Shown here: positions 1 through 5,558 of the stretch, piece after piece
Layout of the letters: every line of letters begins with the position of its first letter
Numbering within the stretch: the first letter of the stretch is position 1
NCBI GenBank assembly: GCA_934462775.1
Contig: CAKSIR010000123.1
Span: 1 to 6,732, forward strand
Direction of reading: 5' to 3'
Origin: an uncultured Ruminiclostridium sp.
GTDB lineage: Bacteria; Bacillota; Clostridia; Oscillospirales; Ruminococcaceae
Length of the DNA: 6,732 nucleotides
Translations under genes and position numbers: made by a program
Notes under the pieces: model-generated
What the model was told of the DNA's origin: nothing
Databases searched by the model: none
The model's input: the letters and a program-made list of their open reading frames with translations, nothing else

Positions 1-59
1 CGGCTTAGGGCTTTGCCCTAAGTACCCACCACTTTTTGAAAAAAGTGGACAAAAACTTT
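1..59. repeat. Hairpin-rich intergenic element, likely dispersed repeat
   Basis: Two inverted repeats lie close together. The first pairs CTTAGGGC (4-11) with GCCCTAAG (15-22) around a TTT loop. The second pairs CCACTTTTT (29-37) with AAAAAGTGG (40-48) around a minimal centre. A run ACAAAAACTTT follows. No open reading frame crosses the stretch. A GC hairpin next to an A/T-arm hairpin and a T-rich tract resembles intergenic repeat units I recall from gut Clostridia, but its copy number cannot be seen here. It lies downstream of the 3' end of the minus-strand histidine kinase gene, so it could also act in transcript end formation. The element may extend left of the window. Confidence 0.5.
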
Positions 60-81
60 AAATCTGACTTTTTCGACAGTC

Positions 82-114
82 TAAGGCTTTTGTACTATAT
101 GCATAAAAGCCTTA
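82..114. other. Inverted repeat downstream of the histidine kinase gene
   Basis: TAAGGCTTTT (82-91) pairs perfectly with AAAAGCCTTA (105-114), leaving a 13-base loop. It starts about 54 bases beyond the stop codon of the minus-strand kinase gene, where a 3' transcript end is expected. Neither strand has a clean uridine run straight after the stem, so it is not a textbook intrinsic terminator. It may be a weak terminator, an mRNA-stabilising stem, or part of the repeat cluster to its left. The rest of the 1-167 gap shows no gene. Confidence 0.5.
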
Positions 115-167
115 CAAGCTCATATCTTCGGCAGTTAAACAAATATTATACCACGCGTATATTACCG

Positions 168-2459
168 CTATTTTATTATATCCTGTAATAATCTCAGCAA
201 GTCATCGGGCTGCATAGGCTTTGTAATGTGTCCGTTCATGCCTGCCGCCCTGCTTGCCTCCACGTCCTCGTCAAAGGCGTTGGCGGTAAGGGCGATTATA
301 GGCTGGGTCTTGGCGTCTGCGCGGCTTGAACCGCGTATTGCCTTTGCCGCCTCAAGTCCGTCCATTACTGGCATTTTTATATCCATCAAAATCACTGCGT
401 AATATCCCCTTTTATTGGACATAAAACGCTTTACAGCCGCCTCGCCGTTGATTGCCGTATCCACCTTGAAGCCTCGGTTGCGCAGAATAACCGACACTAT
501 TTCGCGGTTTACATCGTTGTCCTCAACCAGCAGGATACGCTTGCCCTTGATAAAGCCGTCGTCGATTTTCGCAGGCGCAGCCGTTTTCTCGCGCTCGCCC
601 GTAACCTCCAGAGGAATCGTTACCCTTGCCGCCGTCCCCTTATCAACAGCGCTTTGAATTTCAAGCCGTCCGTGCATAAGCTTTGTCAGATTATTTGCAA
701 CGGTCAGCCCCATTCCGCTGCCGTCCCGCTCCGAATCTCTTTCAAAGGGCTTCAGCATACGCTCCACGGTTTTTGCATCCATGCCGATTCCCGTGTCGGC
801 AATCAGAAAACAGACCTCGGTTCCGTTTTCGCCCTCCCCCTCGGAAACGGTAAGGCTGATGCTGCCGCCCTTGGGAGTGTATTTCAGCGAATTTGACACA
901 AGGTTCATCAATATCTGCTTTATGTGCGGACCGTCGCCGATATAGTATTCGTGAACATTGTCTGATATACTTTCGGTATATTCAATGCCGTTATACGCAG
1001 ACTGTAATCTTATAATGACGCTGATGTCGCTGCACAGCCTCCGCAGGCCGAACGGCTCGGAAATCAGGTTAAACCTGCCGCTTTCCGCCCGCGAGAACTC
1101 GATTATATTGTCTACCTGCGACAGCAGATATTTCATAAAGCCGTTTATCTCGTTCAGTCCGTCCCTTACCATTTTGGCGTTGCCCGCGTGCATAAGGGTA
1201 AGGTCGGTCATTCCCACGATTGCCTCCATCGGAGTTCTTATATCGTGAGAAATGTGGTTCAGGAAGCAGCTTTTCGCCTCGCTTGCCTTTTTCGCGCAGC
1301 GGAGCGCGCTGCGCAGCTTTTCCTCAGCCTCGCGGTCGGCAAGAACCTGTTCGGTTACGTCCTGCACCGTGCAGAGAACCAGCCCCTGTTCCTTGTTGAT
1401 ATAGCGGTAAATTACCTCCCGCCATGAGATTCCGCTGCTGCCTTTCAGCCGTATACGAACGCACTGCTCCTGCTTTTCCTCAAGGTTGGCGGCTATATTT
1501 CTGCGGAAAATGTGCTTTTCCCACAGCCCCATGTCCTCGCTGTAAATAAACCTGCTGAGAAAGTCGATTTTCTCGTCATAGTTGTAGCTTTCCCTCAGCT
1601 CGGACATTATTGCGCCGTTCATGCAGTAGCGGAAATACCGCCCCGACCTCAGGTCGATTACATAAACGTCGCAGTAAGTGTGGGAAACTACCGCCTTGCA
1701 TATTTCGTTAATATGCCCGAAGCGCATTGCGTCCCGCTTTTGCCTGTCGATATTCTGTATGAACACGGTGTAGGAATTTTCCGTTTGTTCCGTCTTTTTG
1801 ACGAGGTAGGAAAACCAGCGGTATTCGCCGTCGCTGCATTTCCGCGGCACCTCAAGCGTCACTCTGTCGCCGCTGCTTTCAATGTGGCTGCGCAGGTATT
1901 CCCTGCTCATTACCTTAAGGAAAATATCCCTGTAATCCTCGCGGACAAGGCTGTCTGCGCCCTCTGCGGCGAACTCGGTGAAGCTTTGCTCCATTTTGCT
2001 TACCACAACGCCGTCTGTTCCGCTTGTAAGGCGGTAAAGGCTGTCCTCGGCGAGGTTTATTTCATACACCATGTCGTATGTATTTCTCAGGGCGATTTCC
2101 AGCCTGCCCTTGAGGACTTCGTTTTCGGTGCGCTCAGGGGCGGCGGTCTGCTCCTCGTATACCGCAAGGAAACGCCCGCCTTCAAGGCGGCTCACTCTGA
2201 AAACCGCGCCGCTCTCCGAAAGGACGAACCGATTCCCCTCTCCGCCCGAAGCGCACTTTTTTGATATATCGACAAGCCTCTGTCTGTCCGCAGACGGCAG
2301 CGCGCCTGTTGCCTCGCTGTCGAAAATCCTGCCCCTTTTGTACATCGGCACGAGCCTATCCCCGTCAATACCGTAAACCATAACGCCGCCGAACATTCGG
2401 GCGATTCCGTCGAGCAGGGCGATAGCTTCTTCATCGTGTTTTCCTATGTCGTTTTCCAT
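168..2459 (-). CDS. Soluble PAS-type hybrid sensor histidine kinase / response regulator
   Basis: The product is a 763-residue hybrid two-component kinase. It autophosphorylates a histidine and passes the phosphate to its own receiver. From the ATG at 2459, two PAS-like sensory regions sit at about 113-241 and 247-372, and an N-terminal stretch (about 15-105) may be a further degenerate PAS or GAF-like unit. A coiled linker leads to the dimerisation/phosphoacceptor helix with HDIRTP (His405). The ATP-binding domain follows (about 507-620) with N-box Asn519/Asn523, G1 motif DTGIG (555-559) and G2 motif GSGMGL (580-585). The C-terminal receiver (about 640-763) has acidic Glu646/Asp647, phosphoacceptor Asp693 (MDIKMP), Thr725 and Lys747. 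I see no signal peptide, transmembrane segment or HPt domain, so it should be cytosolic. The ATG is chosen over an in-frame TTG at 2477 because the ribosome binding site lies between them. All catalytic residues look intact. The signal and the output partner are unknown. Confidence 0.93.
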   Translation of the reverse strand: MENDIGKHDEEAIALLDGIARMFGGVMVYGIDGDRLVPMYKRGRIFDSEATGALPSADRQRLVDISKKCASGGEGNRFVLSESGAVFRVSRLEGGRFLAVYEEQTAAPERTENEVLKGRLEIALRNTYDMVYEINLAEDSLYRLTSGTDGVVVSKMEQSFTEFAAEGADSLVREDYRDIFLKVMSREYLRSHIESSGDRVTLEVPRKCSDGEYRWFSYLVKKTEQTENSYTVFIQNIDRQKRDAMRFGHINEICKAVVSHTYCDVYVIDLRSGRYFRYCMNGAIMSELRESYNYDEKIDFLSRFIYSEDMGLWEKHIFRRNIAANLEEKQEQCVRIRLKGSSGISWREVIYRYINKEQGLVLCTVQDVTEQVLADREAEEKLRSALRCAKKASEAKSCFLNHISHDIRTPMEAIVGMTDLTLMHAGNAKMVRDGLNEINGFMKYLLSQVDNIIEFSRAESGRFNLISEPFGLRRLCSDISVIIRLQSAYNGIEYTESISDNVHEYYIGDGPHIKQILMNLVSNSLKYTPKGGSISLTVSEGEGENGTEVCFLIADTGIGMDAKTVERMLKPFERDSERDGSGMGLTVANNLTKLMHGRLEIQSAVDKGTAARVTIPLEVTGEREKTAAPAKIDDGFIKGKRILLVEDNDVNREIVSVILRNRGFKVDTAINGEAAVKRFMSNKRGYYAVILMDIKMPVMDGLEAAKAIRGSSRADAKTQPIIALTANAFDEDVEASRAAGMNGHITKPMQPDDLLRLLQDIIK

Positions 2460-2463
2460 AAAA

Positions 2464-2471
2464 TTCCTTCC
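2464..2471 (-). promoter_or_regulatory. Ribosome binding site that fixes the histidine kinase start
   Basis: On the minus strand GGAAGGAA stands directly before TTTT and the ATG at 2459. An upstream in-frame TTG at 2477 would put this Shine-Dalgarno sequence inside the coding region and has no good site of its own. Translation therefore very likely starts at 2459, which removes six residues from the longest possible reading frame. Confidence 0.8.
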
Positions 2472-2518
2472 AGACAACCCATTTCAAAGAATTATTTGCA
2501 TTTTCTTCCTATTTAAAT

Positions 2519-2547
2519 ATTATATACCTGTCATCATGTAATTTCAA
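2519..2547 (-). promoter_or_regulatory. Predicted SigA-type promoter of the histidine kinase gene
   Basis: Read on the minus strand, TTGAAA (2542-2547) is followed after 17 bases by a perfect TATAAT (2519-2524). Transcription would begin near 2512, giving a leader of roughly 50 bases with no riboswitch-like structure that I can see. The promoter is separate from the divergent transporter promoter. The two -35 boxes are about 70 bases apart, enough room for a shared regulator. Confidence 0.75.
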
Positions 2548-2619
2548 CCCAATTATTTTTGTTTTCAAGATTTTTTCTCGACATTTTTCGCAGAAAATTC
2601 CGCATTACAGAAAAAAAGC

Positions 2620-2648
2620 TTGACTTTATTCCACTGCTGTGATAACAT
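2620..2648 (+). promoter_or_regulatory. Predicted promoter of the amino acid ABC transporter operon
   Basis: TTGACT (2620-2625) and TAACAT (2643-2648) are separated by 17 bases. A TG dinucleotide one base before the -10 box (2640-2641) gives an extended -10. An A-tract (2611-2617) just upstream may act as an UP-like element. The start site would be near 2655, leaving about 34 bases of leader, too short for a known amino acid riboswitch or T-box. Confidence 0.75.
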
Positions 2649-2688
2649 GAGAATATATGAAAAGGTGCAGAAGAAAGGAATTTATGAA

Positions 2689-3474
2689 ATGAAATTAAGA
2701 AAGATTTTAGCTGCCGCACTTGCAGGCGCTATGCTGTTAGGCACTGTAACCGCCTGCGGCGAAAAGAAGGAAAATGTATTTACGGTAGGCTTTGACCAGG
2801 ACTTCCCGCCTTACGGATATGTTGCCGAGGACGGAAGCTACACCGGTTTTGATATTGAAATGGCAACCGAATGTGCAAAGAGAATGGGCATGGAGATTAA
2901 GCTTCAGCCAATCGACTGGGACAGCAAGGACCTTGAGCTTTCATCAGGCTCCATCAGCTGCATCTGGAACGGCTTTACAATGAACGGCCGCGAGGACGAC
3001 TACACATGGACATCGCCTTACATGGACAACAGCCAGGTGTTCGTTGTACGCTCCGCAGACGGAATCACAGCCGCTGAACAGCTTGCAGGCAAGATCGTTA
3101 CGGCGCAGGCTGACTCCGCAGCGCTGAACGCGCTGAACAGCGATGAATTTGCCGACCTCAAGGCTTCCTTCAAGGAGCTGCTTACCTGCGCGCAGTACAA
3201 CACAGCGTTCATGGATCTTGAATCCGGCGCAGTTGACGCAGTTGCAATGGACATCGGCGTTGCCAAGTACCAGATCAAGGGTCAGGAGGACAAGTACGTT
3301 ATCCTCGAACAGCCAATCGTTGCAGAGCAGTACGGCGTTGGCTTCTTAAAGGGCAACACAGAGCTTCGCGACAAGGTTGAATCCACGCTTAAGGAAATGG
3401 TTAAGGACGGCTTCTTCGCAGAGCTTTCCAACAAGTATTTCGGCTATGACGTCTGCACGCTCAGCGCCGACTGA
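2689..3474 (+). CDS. ABC transporter substrate-binding lipoprotein, polar amino acid family (SBP_bac_3)
   Basis: The product is a 261-residue extracellular solute-binding lipoprotein that captures substrate for the permease and ATPase encoded just downstream. Residues 1-22 form a lysine/arginine-led hydrophobic signal peptide ending in VTAC, so Cys23 is the likely lipidated residue. The mature protein follows the family 3 pattern: an early DFPPYGY segment (38-44), GFDIEMA (53-59), and NGFT..GR (95-101), in which Arg101 matches the arginine that binds the ligand alpha-carboxylate. Asp183 or Asp188 is positioned to bind the amino group. Length is normal for the family. The ATG at 2689 is chosen because AAAGGAA lies 8 bases before it; an upstream TTG at 2620 coincides with the -35 box. 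Lysine codons are 17 of 18 AAG, compatible with high expression. The ligand could be cystine, glutamine or another polar amino acid; I cannot tell which. Confidence 0.92.
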   Translation: MKLRKILAAALAGAMLLGTVTACGEKKENVFTVGFDQDFPPYGYVAEDGSYTGFDIEMATECAKRMGMEIKLQPIDWDSKDLELSSGSISCIWNGFTMNGREDDYTWTSPYMDNSQVFVVRSADGITAAEQLAGKIVTAQADSAALNALNSDEFADLKASFKELLTCAQYNTAFMDLESGAVDAVAMDIGVAKYQIKGQEDKYVILEQPIVAEQYGVGFLKGNTELRDKVESTLKEMVKDGFFAELSNKYFGYDVCTLSAD

Positions 3475-3489
3475 TTAACATAACAGATT

Positions 3490-3517
3490 TCCGCCTTTTA
3501 TCCTCATAAAAGGCGGA
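3490..3517 (+). promoter_or_regulatory. Perfect intercistronic hairpin between binding protein and permease genes
   Basis: Arms TCCGCCTTTTAT (3490-3501) and ATAAAAGGCGGA (3506-3517) pair over 12 base pairs around a CCTC loop. It starts 15 bases after the binding-protein stop codon. A T5 run appears only 5 bases beyond the stem (3523-3527), so termination would be partial at best. In importer operons of this kind, such a stem often protects or partly terminates the upstream message, so that binding protein is made in excess over the membrane components. That role is inferred here. Confidence 0.75.
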
Positions 3518-3542
3518 TACCATTTTTAAAAAGGAATCCGAC

Positions 3543-4193
3543 ATGAGTTTACAGATCATTTTGTTACAGCTTTGCAACGGTATGCTTACCTCGGTTGAGA
3601 TATTCGTGCTGACGCTGATTTTTTCGCTGCCTTTGGGCTTGCTGATTACTTTCGGCAGAATGTCAAAGAACGTCATTCTCCGCACGGTAATGCGCGTTTA
3701 CATATCCGTTATGCGCGGAACTCCCCTTATGCTGCAATTACTGGTAGTATTTTATGGCCCGTATTTTATTTTCGGTATAAATATCTCCAACGATTACCGC
3801 TTTATCGCCGTAATTATCGGTTTCTCGCTGAACTACGCGGCTTATTTTGCGGAAATTTACCGCGGCGGAATTGAATCAATGCCAAAGGGTCAGTACGAAG
3901 CTGCAAAGGTTCTTGGCTACACAAGGGCTCAGACCTTCTGCAAAATCATTTTTCCTCAGGTGATTAAGCGCGTTATACCGCCGGTTACTAACGAAGTAAT
4001 CACTCTTATCAAGGACACCTCCCTTGCGTTCGCTCTTTCGGTGCCTGAAATGTTCACCAACGCAAAGGCGATTGCAGCCGCCGAAAAAACCATGACAGCC
4101 TTTGTTGCGGCCGGTATTTTCTACTACGTTTTCAACCTCATCGTTGCCGTTGTCATGGAAAGAGTTGAAAAGAAACTGGGGTATTACAGATGA
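3543..4193 (+). CDS. Polar amino acid ABC transporter permease (HisM/GlnP family)
   Basis: This 216-residue integral membrane protein forms the translocation pore for substrate delivered by the upstream lipoprotein. Hydrophobic segments are visible at about 15-37, 60-79, 86-104, 147-168 and 186-206, consistent with the five-helix HisM/GlnP type. The family motif RGTPLMLQ (58-65) is present, and the EAA coupling loop that contacts the ATPase spans about 118-140 (EAAKVLG at 119-125). AAGGAA at 3531-3536 lies 6 bases before the ATG. Only one permease gene is present, so a homodimer is likely, as in cystine- and glutamine-type systems. Its last four bases overlap the ATPase start (ATGA), pointing to translational coupling. 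Length and motifs are ordinary and intact. Confidence 0.93.
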   Translation: MSLQIILLQLCNGMLTSVEIFVLTLIFSLPLGLLITFGRMSKNVILRTVMRVYISVMRGTPLMLQLLVVFYGPYFIFGINISNDYRFIAVIIGFSLNYAAYFAEIYRGGIESMPKGQYEAAKVLGYTRAQTFCKIIFPQVIKRVIPPVTNEVITLIKDTSLAFALSVPEMFTNAKAIAAAEKTMTAFVAAGIFYYVFNLIVAVVMERVEKKLGYYR

Positions 4194-4948
4194 AGGTGCT
4201 TGAAATCAGAAACGCTAAGAAATCCTTTGACGGAGTTGAGGTTCTCAAGGACATTTCACTTTCCGTTGAAAAGGGCGAGGTCGTGGGAATAATCGGTCCG
4301 TCCGGTTCGGGAAAATCCACCCTGCTCCGCTGCGCCACAATGCTTGAGCGCCTTGACGGCGGCGACCTTGTTTACATGGGCGAACACGCGGCTACAAACA
4401 CCGACGGAGTTTCCGTTTATGCAAGCCCTGCGAAAATCAGACAGATGTACTCCTATTTCGGGCTGGTTTTCCAGAATTTCAACCTGTTCCCTCACTATTC
4501 GGTGCTGAAAAACATTATGGACGCGCCTATTTCGGTGCAGAAGCGCGACAAGAAAGAGGTTGAAGCGGAGGCAAGAGAGCTGCTTGCAAAAATGGGACTT
4601 TCCGACAAGGCGGACGCGTACCCGTTCCAGCTTTCGGGCGGTCAGCAGCAGCGTGTTTCCATTGCGCGGGCGCTGGCGCTGAATCCGCAGGTGCTTTTCT
4701 TTGACGAGCCGACGAGCGCCCTTGACCCGGAGCTTACGGGGGACATTCTCAAGGTAATCCGCGAGCTTGCGGACGAGCACATGACCATGGTGATAGTTAC
4801 CCACGAAATTGATTTCGCCCGCAACGTGGCGGATAGGGTAATATTCATGGCGAACGGCGTTGTCATAGAGGAGGGCGACCCCGCCGACGTAATTGACAAC
4901 CCAAGCAACGAAAGGACGAAAGCGTTCCTTTCCAAGCTGAGCAGATAA
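4190..4948 (+). CDS. Polar amino acid ABC transporter ATP-binding protein (GlnQ/HisP family)
   Basis: The product is a 252-residue cytoplasmic ATPase that powers the importer. All nucleotide-binding motifs are intact: Walker A GPSGSGKST (36-44), Q-loop Gln95, signature LSGGQQQR (148-155), Walker B LFFDEP (169-174) with catalytic Glu173, D-loop SALD (176-179) and H-loop His205. The segment of about 65-88 between Walker A and the Q-loop is slightly long, as in several amino acid ATPases of Firmicutes. The start overlaps the permease stop by ATGA and has only a weak G-rich stretch upstream, so reinitiation or coupling is likely. It is the last gene of the operon and is followed directly by a strong terminator. 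It has no extra C-terminal regulatory domain. Confidence 0.95.
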   Translation: MKVLEIRNAKKSFDGVEVLKDISLSVEKGEVVGIIGPSGSGKSTLLRCATMLERLDGGDLVYMGEHAATNTDGVSVYASPAKIRQMYSYFGLVFQNFNLFPHYSVLKNIMDAPISVQKRDKKEVEAEARELLAKMGLSDKADAYPFQLSGGQQQRVSIARALALNPQVLFFDEPTSALDPELTGDILKVIRELADEHMTMVIVTHEIDFARNVADRVIFMANGVVIEEGDPADVIDNPSNERTKAFLSKLSR

Positions 4949-4958
4949 CCGAACGTTA

Positions 4959-5002
4959 AAAAAGCTTCACCCGAGCCGTTAAAGGCTTGAGCGAAGCTTT
5001 TT
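4959..5002. terminator. Intrinsic terminator, probably bidirectional, between convergent genes
   Basis: AAAAAGCTTC (4959-4968) pairs perfectly with GAAGCTTTTT (4993-5002). Inside, CGAGCC (4972-4977) pairs with GGCTTG (4984-4989) around the loop GTTAAA, with two mismatched positions between the helices. On the plus strand the stem runs into TTTTT and then CGTTTTATT, which ends the transporter operon. On the minus strand the A-run becomes a T-run, so the same element can end the convergent XRE gene, whose stop codon is only 4 bases away. Confidence 0.88.
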
Positions 5003-5006
5003 CGTT

Positions 5007-5441
5007 TTATTCGTTGCTGCAAAGCAGCTTTCCGTCTGTTTCCGCAAGCAGTTCGTTGCACCTTATCAGGTCGTACCCGCTGCTCAGTGCGAAAATAATT
5101 GCGCTGTCGCGCTTGTTTCTGGGGTAGAGCGCTCCTGCGCCCGAATATTTCAGCAGCTGCTGACTTTCGTCAAGGCTCAGCCCAATTCCGAAGCATATCT
5201 GAATCAGCTTATCACGGGCGGGATTTTTCTTTTCGCCGTTCAGTATCTGGTAAAAATACGACTTTGTAAGCTCGCCCCGCTCGATTACCTCCGACGGCTT
5301 TACACCGTGGCTGTCAAGCAGTTTCGCAATGTAATCCGCAAGGGAAACGCTTATCATTTCCTCTTTGTTCTCCTTCATGTAGGACATAAGGTCCCGCTTT
5401 GAGATGAGGGTGTTCATTAAATCGTCTGTTTTCTTGTTCAT
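5007..5441 (-). CDS. XRE-like helix-turn-helix DNA-binding protein
   Basis: The product is a 144-residue predicted cytoplasmic transcription regulator. A charged N-terminal tail (1-30) precedes a Cro/CI-like helix-turn-helix region at about 33-97. Visible parts are a first helix (SLADYIAKLLDSHG), the turn and recognition region around TKSYFYQILNGEK (59-71), and the following helices with the NPARDKLIQI segment (73-82). The C-terminal 45 residues, with YPRNKRDSAIIFAL (106-119) and a final helix, resemble the extension seen in similar Clostridia regulators and may serve in dimerisation or signal input. AAAGGAG (minus strand, plus coordinates 5448-5454) lies 6 bases before the ATG. The gene is divergent from the Ser/Thr kinase, and their promoters adjoin. 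It probably represses or controls its own and the kinase promoter and may be a kinase substrate; both are inferences. The target sequence is not known. Confidence 0.85.
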   Translation of the reverse strand: MNKKTDDLMNTLISKRDLMSYMKENKEEMISVSLADYIAKLLDSHGVKPSEVIERGELTKSYFYQILNGEKKNPARDKLIQICFGIGLSLDESQQLLKYSGAGALYPRNKRDSAIIFALSSGYDLIRCNELLAETDGKLLCSNE

Positions 5442-5461
5442 TGGCTGCTCCTTTAGGATAG

Positions 5462-5471
5462 TGATACATCA
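5462..5471. promoter_or_regulatory. Candidate operator half-sites near the XRE transcription start
   Basis: TGAT and ATCA form a small inverted repeat around AC (5462-5471), over the predicted start of the XRE transcript. A second short dyad, ACA-CAT-TGT (5504-5512), lies inside the kinase promoter. The two do not share an obvious common sequence, and short dyads arise easily by chance in AT-rich DNA, so either is only a tentative binding site. Confidence 0.22.
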
Positions 5472-5500
5472 ATAATAATACGCTTTGCTGAAAAAATCAA
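5472..5500 (-). promoter_or_regulatory. Predicted promoter of the XRE regulator gene
   Basis: On the minus strand TTGATT (5495-5500) is followed after 17 bases by TATTAT (5472-5477), placing the start near 5465 and leaving about 24 bases of leader. Its -35 box directly abuts the -35 box of the opposing kinase promoter at 5501. The repeated TAATAATA tract gives some choice of -10 position, so this call is weaker than the kinase promoter. Confidence 0.6.
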
Positions 5501-5528
5501 TTGACACATTGTATAAAAATGGTATAAT
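5501..5528 (+). promoter_or_regulatory. Full-consensus promoter of the Ser/Thr kinase gene
   Basis: TTGACA (5501-5506) and TATAAT (5523-5528) are both perfect consensus boxes with a 16-base spacer, and TG at 5520-5521 supplies an extended -10. Transcription would start near 5535, giving a leader of about 24 bases. Such a strong core promoter on a signalling gene suggests that a repressor normally holds it down. The divergent XRE protein is the obvious candidate. Confidence 0.87.
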
Positions 5529-5558
5529 TAGTGTAGTAATGTAATAAGGAGCAGTTTT

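Noticed and set aside
1512..2264. 250-residue plus-strand reading frame
   Set aside because: It is fully antisense to the conserved sensory part of the histidine kinase and shows no recognisable domain or ribosome binding site.
2460..2477. TTG start giving a 769-residue histidine kinase
   Set aside because: The GGAAGGAA ribosome binding site lies between this TTG and the ATG at 2459, so the ATG is the better start.
2620..2688. Longer N-terminus for the substrate-binding protein starting at a TTG at 2620
   Set aside because: That codon coincides with the predicted -35 box and would place 23 residues before a normal lipoprotein signal peptide; the ATG at 2689 has a proper ribosome binding site.
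2649..2688. Riboswitch or T-box in the transporter leader
   Set aside because: The predicted leader is only about 34 bases and has no room for such a structure.
2534..2719. 61-residue minus-strand reading frame in the divergent control region
   Set aside because: It covers both predicted promoters and the start of the binding-protein gene and has no convincing start signal.
4256..4804. 182-residue minus-strand reading frame
   Set aside because: It is antisense to the conserved ATPase motifs; its low-complexity basic sequence reflects the complementary codons.
5471..5482. TAATAATA tract as a functional microsatellite repeat
   Set aside because: It is too short and is explained by the AT-rich -10 region of the XRE promoter.
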